A stretch of 64,000 nt of DNA from contig NZ_MJAO01000010.1 of the NCBI RefSeq assembly GCF_001902635.1, positions 62,001-126,000 of the forward strand, written 5' to 3'. Positions 30,981-39,518 of the stretch are shown here, one piece after another. A model generated the notes under the pieces. The model saw only the letters and a list, made by a program, of their open reading frames with translations. It made no database searches and was not told where the DNA came from. Each line of letters begins with the position of its first letter. Within the stretch, counting starts at the first letter, position 1. The position numbers and the translations under genes were made by a program. This DNA comes from Serratia marcescens (GTDB lineage: Bacteria; Pseudomonadota; Gammaproteobacteria; Enterobacterales; Enterobacteriaceae).

Positions 30981-31400
30981 CTATTCGACGTTGATCATCC
31001 AGTTGACGCCGAATTTGTCGGTCAGCATGCCGAATCCTTTGGCCCAGAAGGTCGCTTGATAAGGCATCGTTACCTGGCCACCTTGCGCCAGGTTGTCGAA
31101 CAGTTTGCGCCCTTGTTCTGCATCGCTGGGGTTCAGCGACAGTGAGAATCCCTTGTGGGAAGGGGCGCCGCTCTCATCTTGCGGGCAGCCGTCGGAGGCC
31201 ATCAGCACGCCGTCGCCGATCAGCAGACGCGCGTGCATGATCGCTTCGGGGTTGGCCTCCTGCGGCCCGCCTTGCCTGGCTTCTTCTGGCATGTCTTTGT
31301 AACGCATGACCATTTCAATTTTGGCGTTCAGCTGTTGTACATAGAAGTTAATCGCCTGCTCACAGTTACCGCTGAAAAACAGATAGGGTTGTACCAGCAT
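30981..31400 (-). CDS. PhnB/YjdN-type VOC protein
   Basis: 139 residues. The N-terminal MLVQPYLFFSGNCEQAINFYVQQLNAKIEMVMRYKDMP spans and the C-terminal ATFWAKGFGMLTDKFGVNWMINVE are characteristic of the PhnB-like (3-demethylubiquinone methyltransferase-like) glyoxalase-fold proteins. The function is unknown despite the phn gene name in E. coli. It is convergent with the small membrane gene. Confidence 0.85.
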   Translation of the reverse strand: MLVQPYLFFSGNCEQAINFYVQQLNAKIEMVMRYKDMPEEARQGGPQEANPEAIMHARLLIGDGVLMASDGCPQDESGAPSHKGFSLSLNPSDAEQGRKLFDNLAQGGQVTMPYQATFWAKGFGMLTDKFGVNWMINVE

Positions 31401-31852
31401 GACAGTGACCTCGGTTGTGGCCCGACAGGCAACGACCGGCCCTCGGGCGGGAAGAAAAGGTTGCAGGCGGCAATGATTGCCGTCGGTGACTTATTAGTGT
31501 AGTTCCCTTGGCGCAGAATGCTTGCGCGAGGGGGATCGGCTCATCGCCTTGCGTATTCGGCCTGGCGCGAAAGGCGCTATCGGCGGAAGTTCCCCGTGCG
31601 GCTTCCTTATCTATCCTCCCCTCGCACCTTAAGAAAATTTGTTATGAAAATCATGATAAAACGTCATCTCGGGAATGAATTTTTCCATTAAAACGGTTTT
31701 GACGCTTTATTTAAGTGCGGGCGGAAAGCGGAATGAAATGAGATTTTTACCGAGGGAAGGGCGGGTATTTTCCGCTATTTCAACCGGCTGGCGCCGCTGA
31801 AAAATAAAGACACAATTAAGCGCATCGCAAAAGTGACAATCGCTATGTAACC

Positions 31853-31942
31853 TTAAAAAAACAGTGACGCAGCGGAACCATCCCAGACGGCGGCCAACGC
31901 GTAGAGCAGAGCGAGAATCAGGACAAACGGCGCATTGAACAT
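31853..31942 (-). CDS. 29-residue hydrophobic small protein candidate
   Basis: ATG at 31942 with an excellent ribosome site (GGAGGAAATGCC directly upstream), 29 codons, stop at 31853. The product starts MFNAPFVLILALLYALAA and ends SAASLFF: one transmembrane stretch and one negatively charged residue. The gene lies alone in an ~800-bp gap between the PhnB-like gene (31400) and 32218. The gap otherwise shows nothing recognisable. I do not match it to CydX, KdpF, MgtS or similar small proteins. Confidence 0.5.
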   Translation of the reverse strand: MFNAPFVLILALLYALAAVWDGSAASLFF

Positions 31943-32217
31943 GGCATTTCCTCCACACTGTTAACATAAAGTTTAGTCTGGCGAGATGACAGTTAGATGA
32001 AATTTGATTGTTTTTCGCACAGCCAAATTCAGACTGACGGAAATGGGTAAACCGCTGATTTTTTACTATAGTCATAGTGTGAAGTAATGCGTTTGTCGCC
32101 GTATGCCCTGCATTGATCGGCTGTGGGCGGGTTGCTCAGAGCAAGATCGTGGGCGGGCGGCGCCGGGCGTGAAACATGTGACGCAATTCTCAGAGGGTGG
32201 GTCTGTAAGGATTTGAC

Positions 32218-32415
32218 ATGTCATATGCAAATGACGAAGAAAACGGTGTTGAGCAACCGAGCGACTACGTTAAAACCACTGCCTGCCAAATGCGCAGCGG
32301 TGTAAAAGCGGCGCTCGAGCAATCATGTGCCTGCATCAAGGATAATCCTTGGGCGGGGATAGGCGCCGGCGCCGTCGTGGGCCTGGTAATAGGATTTCTG
32401 TTAGGCAAAAGGTAA
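32218..32415 (+). CDS. Short DUF883 (ElaB/YqjD)-like tail-anchored protein
   Basis: 65 residues. The C-terminal NPWAGIGAGAVVGLVIGFLLGKR is the tail anchor of the ElaB/YqjD/YgaM family, inner-membrane proteins that bind ribosomes in stationary phase. The N-terminal helix is shorter than in YqjD (about 100 residues). TAAGGA precedes ATG 32218. It is followed after 14 bp by a YeaQ-type gene, so the two probably form a stress operon. Confidence 0.75.
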   Translation: MSYANDEENGVEQPSDYVKTTACQMRSGVKAALEQSCACIKDNPWAGIGAGAVVGLVIGFLLGKR

Positions 32416-32429
32416 TAGGGAGAGTAAAG

Positions 32430-32678
32430 ATGGGCATCATTTCCTGGATCATTTTTGGTTTAATCGCCGGTATCCTGGCCAAATGGATTATGCCGGGCAA
32501 AGACGGCGGCGGCTTTATCATGACCGTTATACTGGGGATCGTGGGTGCCGTCGTCGGCGGCTATATCAGCACCTTCTTCGGTATGGGGCGCGTTGACGGC
32601 TTTAACCTGGGCAGCTTTGTGGTGGCGATAGTCGGTGCTCTGGTGGTGCTTTTTGTCTACAGGAAGATCAAAGGCTAA
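32430..32678 (+). CDS. GlsB/YeaQ/YmgE-family stress membrane protein
   Basis: 82 residues, ATG 32430 with GGGAGAG upstream. Three hydrophobic helices with glycine-rich packing: MGIISWIIFGLIAGILAKWIMPG, GFIMTVILGIVGAVVGGYI, FVVAIVGALVVLFVYRKIKG. This is the transglycosylase-associated protein family, commonly RpoS-dependent. A terminator follows. Confidence 0.88.
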   Translation: MGIISWIIFGLIAGILAKWIMPGKDGGGFIMTVILGIVGAVVGGYISTFFGMGRVDGFNLGSFVVAIVGALVVLFVYRKIKG

Positions 32679-32695
32679 GCAGCCGTTGCTCAACA

Positions 32696-32718
32696 GGGTC
32701 GCCACGGCGGCCCTTTTT
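32696..32718 (+). terminator. Intrinsic terminator after the YeaQ-type gene
   Basis: GGGTCGCC-ACGGCGGCCC stem with one G-U pair followed by TTTTT. Confidence 0.65.
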
Positions 32719-32773
32719 CGTGAAATCAATCCAGCGGCGCGGCGTTGGCCGCGCCGGCTGAAAGGGGAAAATC

Positions 32774-33163
32774 ATGGGTCTGTTCGATAGCGTATTGGGT
32801 AACATTCTGGGCGGCGGCGCCAGCGGCAAAGGCATCGACTATATCGCCATCATGCAATGGGTCGAGCAACAAGGCGGGCTGCAGGCTATTTTGGATAAAT
32901 TCCGTCAGGGGCAGTTTGGCGATATCGTCGGCTCCTGGCTCGGTAATGGCGAAAACCAGCAGATTACCGGCGATCATGTGCAGCAAGCGCTGGGCAGCGA
33001 AGCCATCAATCAACTGGCCGAAAAACTGGGTGTCGATCCGGCTCAGGCGTCCAGCACCATTGCACAGTTCCTGCCTACGTTGACGGATGCCGCCTCGCCA
33101 AACGGCGAAGTGCAGCAAGACGGCAATGAACTGGGCGAGATGGTCGGTAAGCTGTTCAAATAA
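32774..33163 (+). CDS. yidB: YidB-family (DUF937) protein
   Basis: 129 residues, MGLFDSVLGNILGGGASGKGIDY at the start and the helical DUF937 body (HVQQALGSEAINQLAEKLGVDPAQASSTIAQFLPTLTDAASPNG). It has the same length as E. coli YidB. The function is unknown; it is a soluble alpha-helical protein. It converges on the LysR gene 3 bp away. Confidence 0.88.
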   Translation: MGLFDSVLGNILGGGASGKGIDYIAIMQWVEQQGGLQAILDKFRQGQFGDIVGSWLGNGENQQITGDHVQQALGSEAINQLAEKLGVDPAQASSTIAQFLPTLTDAASPNGEVQQDGNELGEMVGKLFK

Positions 33164-33166
33164 TGC

Positions 33167-34099
33167 TCATGCTCCCGGCGCCTGGCCGGGGGCATTCACC
33201 CCGCTGATTCCCTCGATCTCCGTCAACGCCAGTTGCAAATACGTCACCCAGGCGCGCACCTTCTCCGGAATAAAACGCAAAGCGGGGTAGACCGCGTGCA
33301 GCGCCATCGGCGGGTAGCGGTATTCCGGCAATACGGGCACCAGCGCACCCGTCGCCAACTGTTCACCGATCAGCGGCCGTTGCGCACCGCCGATACCGGC
33401 CCCCGCCTCGATGGCCGCCAGCAGCGACAGGGTATTGTTCGCGCGGAACGTTGGCCGCAAAGCGACCATTTCTGCGCCGCGCGGGCCGAGTAGGGTGAGC
33501 GTGTCGCCATCGTTCAAACCGCTATAACGAACATGGGCATGTTCTGCCAAATCCGCCGGCGTGTGCGGAGTGCCATGCCGCGCCAGATAAACCGGTGACG
33601 CCACCAGTAGACGTTGTAACTCCCCCAGCCGTTTTGCCACCATGCCGGGCGCGTGTAATTCGCCAAAGCGCAGCGCCACGTCGATGCCTTCGCCGATCAC
33701 GTCGGCGCGGCGATCGTCCAGCAGCAGCTCGATGGTGAGCGCCGGATGTCGCTGTTGAAAAGCGATCGCCAGCGGCGTGACATGCCGTTGTCCGAATCCG
33801 GTCGGCGCGTGAATACGCAGATTGCCCTGCAGCAGACGGTGTTGGCCGTGCAGCGCTTCTTCCGCTTCGTCGACCGCTGCCAGAATCGGTTTGAGGCGCT
33901 GATAGTAACCATTGCCGGCATCGGTCAGGGTCACCGCTCGGGTGCTGCGAAAAAGCAGCTGCGCGCCAAGTTGCTGCTCCAGGCCGGCGATTTGCTGGCT
34001 GACCGCCGGCTGCGTCAAACGCAGATCGCGAGCGGCGGCCGATAGGCTGCCCAGCTCCGCCACCCGCATGAAGGTTTTCATGGCGTTCAGCTTATCCAT
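33167..34099 (-). CDS. LysR-family regulator
   Basis: 310 residues: the N-terminal helix-turn-helix MDKLNAMKTFMRVAELGSLSAAARDLRLTQPAVSQQIAGLEQQL is of the DsdC/CrgA-like class, followed by a substrate-binding-type domain. It is divergent from the SDR gene at 34210 across 110 bp and is its most likely regulator, by the standard LysR arrangement. Confidence 0.9.
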   Translation of the reverse strand: MDKLNAMKTFMRVAELGSLSAAARDLRLTQPAVSQQIAGLEQQLGAQLLFRSTRAVTLTDAGNGYYQRLKPILAAVDEAEEALHGQHRLLQGNLRIHAPTGFGQRHVTPLAIAFQQRHPALTIELLLDDRRADVIGEGIDVALRFGELHAPGMVAKRLGELQRLLVASPVYLARHGTPHTPADLAEHAHVRYSGLNDGDTLTLLGPRGAEMVALRPTFRANNTLSLLAAIEAGAGIGGAQRPLIGEQLATGALVPVLPEYRYPPMALHAVYPALRFIPEKVRAWVTYLQLALTEIEGISGVNAPGQAPGA

Positions 34100-34209
34100 G
34101 TCGATCTCACCTCTAAATTTTTCTTATTAGTGTTAGTGGCAACTCGCCTCTACCGCAAGTGTTTCTAATTAATGACACTCAGGACATCGATAACCAGAGG
34201 AGTGGCAAT

Positions 34210-35262
34210 ATGAATGCAAAGCGACAGGCGTTAGTGGTCGGCGCCAACGGCGTGATCGGACGCCGATTGATTGAAGAGCTGACCGGGCAAGGCTGGCAGG
34301 TGGTGGGGGTATCGCGCCGGGGCGGGCAAGAGGCGCCTGGGGTGCGTCACCTAAACGTTGACTTGCTGGATGAGGCGGCGACGCGCGACGCGCTGCGGCC
34401 GCTGACCACCATCAGTCACGTTTTCTATGCCGCCTATCAGGATGCACCGGATTGGGCGGGGCTGGTGGCGCCGAACCTGCAGATGCTGCAACACGTCGTT
34501 GAAGGGCTGGAACCGATAGCGCCGTCGCTGGAACATATCAGCCTGATGCAGGGGTATAAGGTGTATGGCGCCCATTTGGGGCCGTTCAAAACCCCGGCGC
34601 GTGAAAGCGACGCCGGGCATATGCCGCCGGAGTTTAACGTGGCCCAGCAGCAGTATCTGGAGCAGCGCCAACTCGGTCAGCGCTGGCGCTGGAGCGCCAT
34701 TCGCCCTAGCGTGGTGGGCGGTTTCTCGCTCGGCAATCCGATGAACCTGGCGTTAAGCATCGCGGTGTATGCGTCGATCGGCAAAGCGCTCGGGTTGCCG
34801 CTGCGTTTCCCCGGTAAACCGGGTGCTTACCACAGCCTGTTGGAGATGACCGACGCCGGGCTGCTGGCGCGCGCCACGCTGTGGGCGGCGACCGAACCGG
34901 CGGCGGCCAATCAGGCGTTTAACATCAACAACGGCGACCTGTTCCGCTGGAGCGAGATGTGGCCGAAAATCGCCGCTTACTTCGGGATGGAATGCGCACC
35001 GCCGCTGCCGATGACGCTGGAGAGCATGATGGCGGACAAAGCACCGTTGTGGCGGGAGCTGGTGCAACGGCATCAATTGACCGAATCGGACTATCGTGCG
35101 GTGGCCGGCTGGCGTTTCGCCGACTTCGTCTTTTCCTGGGACTACGACATGTTCGCCGACGGCAGCAAGGCGCGGCGCTTCGGTTTCCATTCGTTTGTCG
35201 AAACCGAAGCCATGTTTTTCTCGCTGTTCGACGAGTTCCGCCGCCGCGGCGTCATTCCCTGA
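34210..35262 (+). CDS. PRISE-type (progesterone 5-beta-reductase/iridoid-synthase-like) SDR oxidoreductase
   Basis: 350 residues from ATG 34210 (AGAGGAGT upstream); an in-frame Met at 34159 is not supported. NADPH-binding ALVVGANGVIGRRLIEEL is followed by the catalytic region LMQGYKVYGAHLGPFKTPARESD. Its GYKVYGxHLGPF matches the PRISE Lys motif, and FNVAQQQYL holds the Tyr. The extended SDR size and NINNGDLFRWSEMWPKIA are typical of the group. Plant relatives reduce enones. The bacterial substrate is unknown. It is divergent from, and probably controlled by, the LysR regulator. Confidence 0.8.
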   Translation: MNAKRQALVVGANGVIGRRLIEELTGQGWQVVGVSRRGGQEAPGVRHLNVDLLDEAATRDALRPLTTISHVFYAAYQDAPDWAGLVAPNLQMLQHVVEGLEPIAPSLEHISLMQGYKVYGAHLGPFKTPARESDAGHMPPEFNVAQQQYLEQRQLGQRWRWSAIRPSVVGGFSLGNPMNLALSIAVYASIGKALGLPLRFPGKPGAYHSLLEMTDAGLLARATLWAATEPAAANQAFNINNGDLFRWSEMWPKIAAYFGMECAPPLPMTLESMMADKAPLWRELVQRHQLTESDYRAVAGWRFADFVFSWDYDMFADGSKARRFGFHSFVETEAMFFSLFDEFRRRGVIP

Positions 35263-35306
35263 AATCGGCCAAGGCTCCCCCGCTGCGCGGGCGGCGGGGG
35301 AAAGGG

Positions 35307-36314
35307 TCAGAACGTCAGCATGATCTTGCCGATGTGTTCGCTGGACTCCATCAGCGCGTGCGCGGCGGCAGCCTGCTCAAGCGGGAAGGTTTTAAAGATT
35401 TGCGGTTTCAGCACGCCGCGTGCCAGCAGCGGCCAAACTTTCTCCCGCAGTTCGGCGGCGATCTGCGCTTTGTCCGCGACGCTGCGCGAGCGTAACGTCG
35501 AACCGGTATGGGTCAGGCGTTTCAACAGCAGCGGCATCAGGTTGAGTTCCTTCACCACGCCATGTTGCGTACCGATCTGTACGATGCGGCCTTCCATCGC
35601 CGCGGCCTGATAATTCTTGGCCACATAATCGCCGGCGATCAGATCGACGATCACGTCGGCACCTTTGCCGTTGGTGGCTTCTTTGGTGCGTGCGACAAAA
35701 TCTTCGCTGCGGTAATTAATCGCGACGTCGGCGCCCAGCGCCAGGCTGGCCTGACGTTTCTCTTCAGAACCGACGGTGGTGATCACCTGCGCGCAGAAGG
35801 CTTTCGCCAGCATGGTGGCAACCGTGCCGATGCCGGAGGTGCCGCCGTGGATCAACACGGTTTCCCCGGCTTTGAGGTGCCCACGCTGGAACACGTTGAC
35901 CCAAACGGTGAAGAAGGTTTCCGGCAGCGCGGCGGCCTCGGTCAGGTTGAGGCCCGCCGGTACCGGTAGCGCATTGCTTTCGTGCACGGTGCAATACTCC
36001 GCATAGCCGCCGCCGGCGATTAAGGCGCAGACCTTATCCCCGAGGGCGAAGCGCGTCGCGCCCTCACCGAGAGCCACCACTTCACCGGCGATTTCCAGGC
36101 CGGGAATGTCCGACGCGTCGGGCGGCGGCGCATAGTTGCCCTGGCGCTGCAGCACGTCGGGACGGTTAACGCCGGCGGCGGCGATTTTCACCAGAAGCTC
36201 ACCCGCTTGCGGTACGGGCAATGGACGTTGGGTGACGACCAGAACCTCGGGGGCGCCCGGTTGGCTGATCTCAATCGCCTTCATGCTGCCGGGCAGCGGT
36301 GCCTTTGCTGACAT
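35307..36314 (-). CDS. PIG3-family NADPH:quinone oxidoreductase
   Basis: 335 residues from ATG 36314 (GAGGAGAG upstream). Zinc-free MDR fold: MKAIEISQPGAPEVLVVTQRPLP, AAAGVNRPDVLQRQGNY, IPGLEIAGEVVALG, then the Rossmann segment VLIHGGTSGIGTVATMLAKA. The group reduces quinones and unsaturated ketones with NADPH. It is convergent with the SDR gene and could share a stress role with it; nothing more specific is seen. Confidence 0.88.
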   Translation of the reverse strand: MSAKAPLPGSMKAIEISQPGAPEVLVVTQRPLPVPQAGELLVKIAAAGVNRPDVLQRQGNYAPPPDASDIPGLEIAGEVVALGEGATRFALGDKVCALIAGGGYAEYCTVHESNALPVPAGLNLTEAAALPETFFTVWVNVFQRGHLKAGETVLIHGGTSGIGTVATMLAKAFCAQVITTVGSEEKRQASLALGADVAINYRSEDFVARTKEATNGKGADVIVDLIAGDYVAKNYQAAAMEGRIVQIGTQHGVVKELNLMPLLLKRLTHTGSTLRSRSVADKAQIAAELREKVWPLLARGVLKPQIFKTFPLEQAAAAHALMESSEHIGKIMLTF

Positions 36315-36476
36315 TGTCACTCTCCTCATCGTGGCGGGTACGGCTATCCAGGCGGATACTGTCCGCAGTAGTAAAGTCTGCTGTTAGCTTAGCGAAATCG
36401 AATGAGGAGCGCGTGGTCGAATAGAGCGGTTTTGCGAGGAAAAAGGGGGAGAGCCGCCGCGATGGGCGGCATGGCG

Positions 36477-36686
36477 TCAATCGTTGGGGGGGATGCGGAA
36501 CCCTTTCAACGACACGATAAAGTGTTCTTTCCCTTTGGAGATCTTGGCGCCTTTATCGCACCACAGGCTGGCAAGCTGGAAGAAATCGTCGCTGTCGATA
36601 TCGTAGGCCAGCTCGATTTTCTTGGCTGTTCCGGCACGGATCAGCTGTTCTGCTTCCTGATGGTTTGCAGCTTTAATTATGGTCAT
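36477..36686 (-). CDS. Small hypothetical protein
   Basis: 69 residues, ATG 36686 preceded by AAGGAT. A compact alpha/beta sequence (MTIIKAANHQEAEQLIRAGT; DDFFQLASLWCDKGAKIS; HFIVSLKGFRIPPND) with no membrane segment. It is not a family I can name. It is monocistronic, upstream in sequence of the quinone reductase but on the same strand, 162 bp from it. Confidence 0.6.
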   Translation of the reverse strand: MTIIKAANHQEAEQLIRAGTAKKIELAYDIDSDDFFQLASLWCDKGAKISKGKEHFIVSLKGFRIPPND

Positions 36687-36831
36687 GGGCGAAATCCTTG
36701 GTGTTAAGCCAGTGCGGATAATCGCGGATCATCATATGGCTGTATTGTGACAATTTTGTGATGAAACCATGACAGTAACGAATGCGCAGCCGACGGTGGC
36801 CCGCACATTCGCTGTGGAAGTGCATTGTCGA

Positions 36832-36948
36832 TTAGCGATCGTGCAGGCGAACAAAAGCTCTTTTCTTTTGAGATTTAAAGTGCTTATAGAGCGCGTAACC
36901 CGCAATGCCGGCCAATGCGGCCAGGAGGGCAAGGGATCCTGTAGCCAT
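36832..36948 (-). CDS. 38-residue single-pass small membrane protein
   Basis: ATG 36948 follows a full GGAGGTAACG ribosome site, which sets this start against a longer open frame reaching 37101. The product has one N-terminal membrane helix (MATGSLALLAALAGIAGYALY) followed by a strongly basic tail (KHFKSQKKRAFVRLHDR). It is typical of enterobacterial small membrane proteins; no family is recognised. Confidence 0.55.
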   Translation of the reverse strand: MATGSLALLAALAGIAGYALYKHFKSQKKRAFVRLHDR

Positions 36949-37196
36949 GAACGTTACCTCCGAATAAGAATGGCAAGGAGGGGTATTTGTGACATTCATC
37001 ACGTTGAGGGGCAATGAGACCAATCTGTAATCGGGAGCGGCGTCATGACGGATGAACAAAAAAAAAGCGCCTATAGGGAGGCGCATAAAAATTTGCAACA
37101 CAGCTTGTTGTGTTCAACACCAGGAGGAGTGGTGAACTGAGGCTATTCTAAGCAGCGGCGGTGGCGGTTGATATAGGCATTACTCCGAAAGCGCCA

Positions 37197-37574
37197 TTAC
37201 CAATCATAGCCCAGCTGAATGTTGTAATCGGGATCCTGATTGGTGGAATAAGGATCGGATTGACGGCGCCGATCGGTTTTCTTTACCGGACCATCATGCG
37301 TTGGATAGGGTTTGGCACGCGGTTTGCTGCAGCCAGGGTGATCGCACTCGATGCCGACACTGAAACCGCTTTTGTCTCGCGCCTCTGCCCAGGTCACCGG
37401 CGGTTTGGCCGCCTTTGGCGCTGGGCCAGGCGGTGCGGGAGGTTTGGGGGCGGGGGCGACGCTGGGATCGGGGGGATGATAGTTCAGTTCCAGCGCGCCA
37501 AGTGGGGCGCTACAAGCCGCAACGGCCAGCAGGACGGCGCGGCTGATGGTCGGCAATGTGAGCCATCTCGACAT
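37197..37574 (-). CDS. Exported Pro-rich small protein under a Fur-type box
   Basis: 125 residues. The N-terminal signal (LTLPTISRAVLLAVAACSAPLGA) has both a lipobox-like VAAC and a possible signal-peptidase-I site, so lipoprotein or periplasmic is unresolved. Then a Pro/Lys/Ala stretch (PPDPSVAPAPKPPAPPGPAPK) precedes a Cys-bearing tail (GIECDHPGCSKP). There is a close Fur-box match 49 bp upstream. I do not recognise a family; the Pro-rich stretch resembles periplasmic spacers. Confidence 0.65.
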   Translation of the reverse strand: MSRWLTLPTISRAVLLAVAACSAPLGALELNYHPPDPSVAPAPKPPAPPGPAPKAAKPPVTWAEARDKSGFSVGIECDHPGCSKPRAKPYPTHDGPVKKTDRRRQSDPYSTNQDPDYNIQLGYDW

Positions 37575-37622
37575 GGCAAATCTCCTGGATGATTACGTCA
37601 GGCAACTATAAAACAGCGTAAC

Positions 37623-37641
37623 GATAATTACTATCATTAGT
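37623..37641 (-). promoter_or_regulatory. Fur box upstream of the Pro-rich exported protein
   Basis: GATAATTACTATCATTAGT matches the 19-bp Fur consensus GATAATGATAATCATTATC at 14 of 19 positions by eye. It lies between 49 and 67 bp before the ATG at 37574. On that strand TATAGT sits downstream of it as a candidate -10, so the box overlaps the expected -35 region. Confidence 0.68.
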
Positions 37642-37940
37642 CGCGTGGAGGCAAGGGCCGCATAACGGTGCGCAGGGGTCAAATCCTGTGCGTTCGACAG
37701 CGGTTAACGGCGCTGCGTGGCGAAAAGGGTTGCTATTGCCGCCCGCTCATGAGTTAATGATAGCCGGCCTGTGGTACAGACCTATTTATGCACGACATTT
37801 TGAGTAAAGTAGTTCAAATTTAAAGCGTTATCCCGGATAGCCCTTCTCTGACGAATTTCCTTTCCAGTGCCTCCATAAGTAACTGATGACCGGCTACATC
37901 GCCCATGGCGGCTTACATTTATTATTGAAGGAAATTAGAC

Positions 37941-38153
37941 ATGTCTAACCTGATCAAAGGTCAAGTGAAGTGGTTCAACGAAGCTAAAGGTTTTGGTTTC
38001 ATCACCCCTGCAGACGGCAGCAAAGACGTATTCGTACACTTCTCTGCTATCCAGGATCAAGGCTTCAAGACCCTGGCTGAAGGCCAGAACGTACAGTTCT
38101 CTATCGAGAACGGCGCGAAAGGTCCATCTGCGGCTAACGTTACCGCTATCTAA
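37941..38153 (+). CDS. CspA-family cold-shock protein
   Basis: 70 residues with RNP1 KGFGFITP and RNP2 DVFVHFSAI intact, plus [14 protein letters not shown]. It is closest, from memory, to E. coli CspE/CspC rather than CspA. It is an OB-fold RNA chaperone. A GAAGGAAATT ribosome site and a >150-bp AT-rich 5' region precede it; a bidirectional terminator follows. Confidence 0.93.
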   Translation: MSNLIKGQVKWFNEAKGFGFITPADGSKDVFVHFSAIQDQGFKTLAEGQNVQFSIENGAKGPSAANVTAI

Positions 38154-38177
38154 TCGGCATTTATCGCTGATTTAAAA

Positions 38178-38200
38178 AACCCGCTGCGGCGGGTTTTTTT
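38178..38200 (+). terminator. Bidirectional terminator after the csp gene
   Basis: AACCCGC/GCGGGTT around TGCG, flanked by an A-run on the left and TTTTTTT on the right, 25 bp after the stop. Confidence 0.85.
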
Positions 38201-38223
38201 GTGCCCGCAACTTGGCCCTGCGC

Positions 38224-38249
38224 AAAAAAAAGCCCGCAAGTCTGCGGGC
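38224..38249 (-). terminator. Minus-strand intrinsic terminator with no annotated gene ahead of it
   Basis: Stem GCCCGCA/TGCGGGC around AGTC at 38232-38249. Read leftward it is followed by eight T (the A-run 38224-38231). No minus-strand coding gene ends here; the nearest (rcsA) ends at 38889. A TTGACA at about 38348-38353 (minus) lies roughly 100 nt ahead, so a short non-coding transcript is possible. Confidence 0.6.
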
Positions 38250-38470
38250 AAAAGTTCCTTGTTACTCTTCATTTGCGAGCGCCTCTCTGGGGGGAAGCGC
38301 CTGAGAACAGGCTACGCGACGCCTGCTTAAGATTCTGCGGCCAAAATGTCAAGAAAGTGAAAATCCCGCTGACTGCTACGCTGATAGCAAAGGTTGACTG
38401 CGCCGGTGCGGTGTCCTTCTCCCTTGGTTTTGTAATACACTGACATCAATCACAAATAAGGGGAAAGGGT

Positions 38471-38671
38471 ATGCAGGTTAACGATCGGGTGACGGTAAAA
38501 ACAGACGGTGGCCCGCGGCGTGAAGGCGTGATACTGGCCGTAGAAGTGTTCAACGAGGGCACCATGTACCTGGTTGCTCTTGAGGACTACCCGGCGGGAG
38601 TATGGTTCTTTAATGAGATCGACAGCCGTGACGGCACTTTTGTAGAGCCCTGTCGCGAACAGGGGCGGTAA
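38471..38671 (+). CDS. Small KOW/SH3-like hypothetical protein
   Basis: 66 residues after GGGGAAAGGG. The all-beta pattern ([47 protein letters not shown]) resembles small SH3/KOW barrels of about 60 residues found in enterobacteria. No catalytic residues are apparent, so a nucleic-acid or protein contact role is inferred. A candidate terminator follows at 38762. Confidence 0.6.
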   Translation: MQVNDRVTVKTDGGPRREGVILAVEVFNEGTMYLVALEDYPAGVWFFNEIDSRDGTFVEPCREQGR

Positions 38672-38761
38672 CCTGGGTTAGCCTCATTAATTTGCTAATG
38701 AAATTGTCCATAATGAGACTATTTCATTGCGATAGGATTTATTCTATCAATGATAAAAAAT

Positions 38762-38804
38762 ACCCGTTGCGCTAGAGGGGGGATAACGCAGCAGGTGTTT
38801 TTTT
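38762..38804 (+). terminator. Candidate intrinsic terminator near rcsA
   Basis: Imperfect 10-bp stem ACCCGTTGCG/CGCAGCAGGT (one mismatch, one G-U) with a 15-nt loop and seven T after it. It could end the 38471 transcript or a short RNA, as E. coli dsrA lies at this position, but the sequence is not DsrA-like. Confidence 0.5.
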
Positions 38805-38888
38805 GTTGTTCCAACGGTCGATATCCGGATTAAATAACTGCCGGGTATTTAACGGCTGGCAAAACAGAGTGGGGGCGTTCTCTGTTGT

Positions 38889-39518
38889 TCAACGGCTATT
38901 GACAAATATTCCACTGGTCAGCGTGTCGGTCAAACGAACAACATGATAAATGATCTGCTTGTTGTGCGTTTTTATTTTTCGCTTGATGTTTCCCTTGTGG
39001 GAAGAGACCGTTTTGGCTTTTATTTGCATCTGGTCTGATATCTGGATGGTGCCTTGACCGGACATCCACATGCGCAACATGTTTGATTCGGTCTGGCTCA
39101 ACGTCACTGGCGTTTGATCCAGAGAGGATTTCTCCGTTCGCAGGGATTTTTTCTCGAGATAGTGACTAAGTAGTTGATTCATAGTCTCTGGTTTGATGGA
39201 TTTTGACGATATAATGACGTTCTTACGAACATATAAATAATCGTCGAAATGTACATTGGTAATAGCCATAAAGATGAAGAATAACGTATCCGGGTGCAGC
39301 GAAATCACCCGTTTTATTCGCTCGGTGGCGTTTGCTTCATGGATGAAGCAGTCCTCGTTAATAAACACCAGGCTGGGATTCAACTTGCTGCATTTTTCAT
39401 GCAGGGTGTCAATATCCCCGATGGCGTTAATATGGCGTTTCTTCACGCCATGCGAAGTCAGATAGTCGGTTAAACCCAATCTGGTATAGCTACATGAATC
39501 CATAATGATCGTTGGCAT
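38889..39518 (-). CDS. rcsA: RcsA, capsule/Rcs auxiliary LuxR-type regulator
   Basis: 209 residues. The N-terminal [20 protein letters not shown], central [11 protein letters not shown] and [15 protein letters not shown], and the C-terminal LuxR helix-turn-helix ([49 protein letters not shown]) match E. coli/Erwinia RcsA nearly throughout. RcsA is a Lon-sensitive partner of RcsB that activates capsule/EPS genes. The gene is AT-rich relative to its surroundings, as is usual for rcsA. An exact RcsAB box was not found upstream by eye. Confidence 0.96.
   Translation of the reverse strand: MPTIIMDSCSYTRLGLTDYLTSHGVKKRHINAIGDIDTLHEKCSKLNPSLVFINEDCFIHEANATERIKRVISLHPDTLFFIFMAITNVHFDDYLYVRKNVIISSKSIKPETMNQLLSHYLEKKSLRTEKSSLDQTPVTLSQTESNMLRMWMSGQGTIQISDQMQIKAKTVSSHKGNIKRKIKTHNKQIIYHVVRLTDTLTSGIFVNSR

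Noticed and set aside
37660..37700. tRNA-like T-loop (GGTCAAATCC)
   Set aside because: No cloverleaf or CCA-proximal acceptor stem around it; no tRNA genes seen anywhere.
38672..38888. DsrA small RNA
   Set aside because: Position next to rcsA fits, but no DsrA sequence (rpoS-pairing or hns-pairing segments) is visible.
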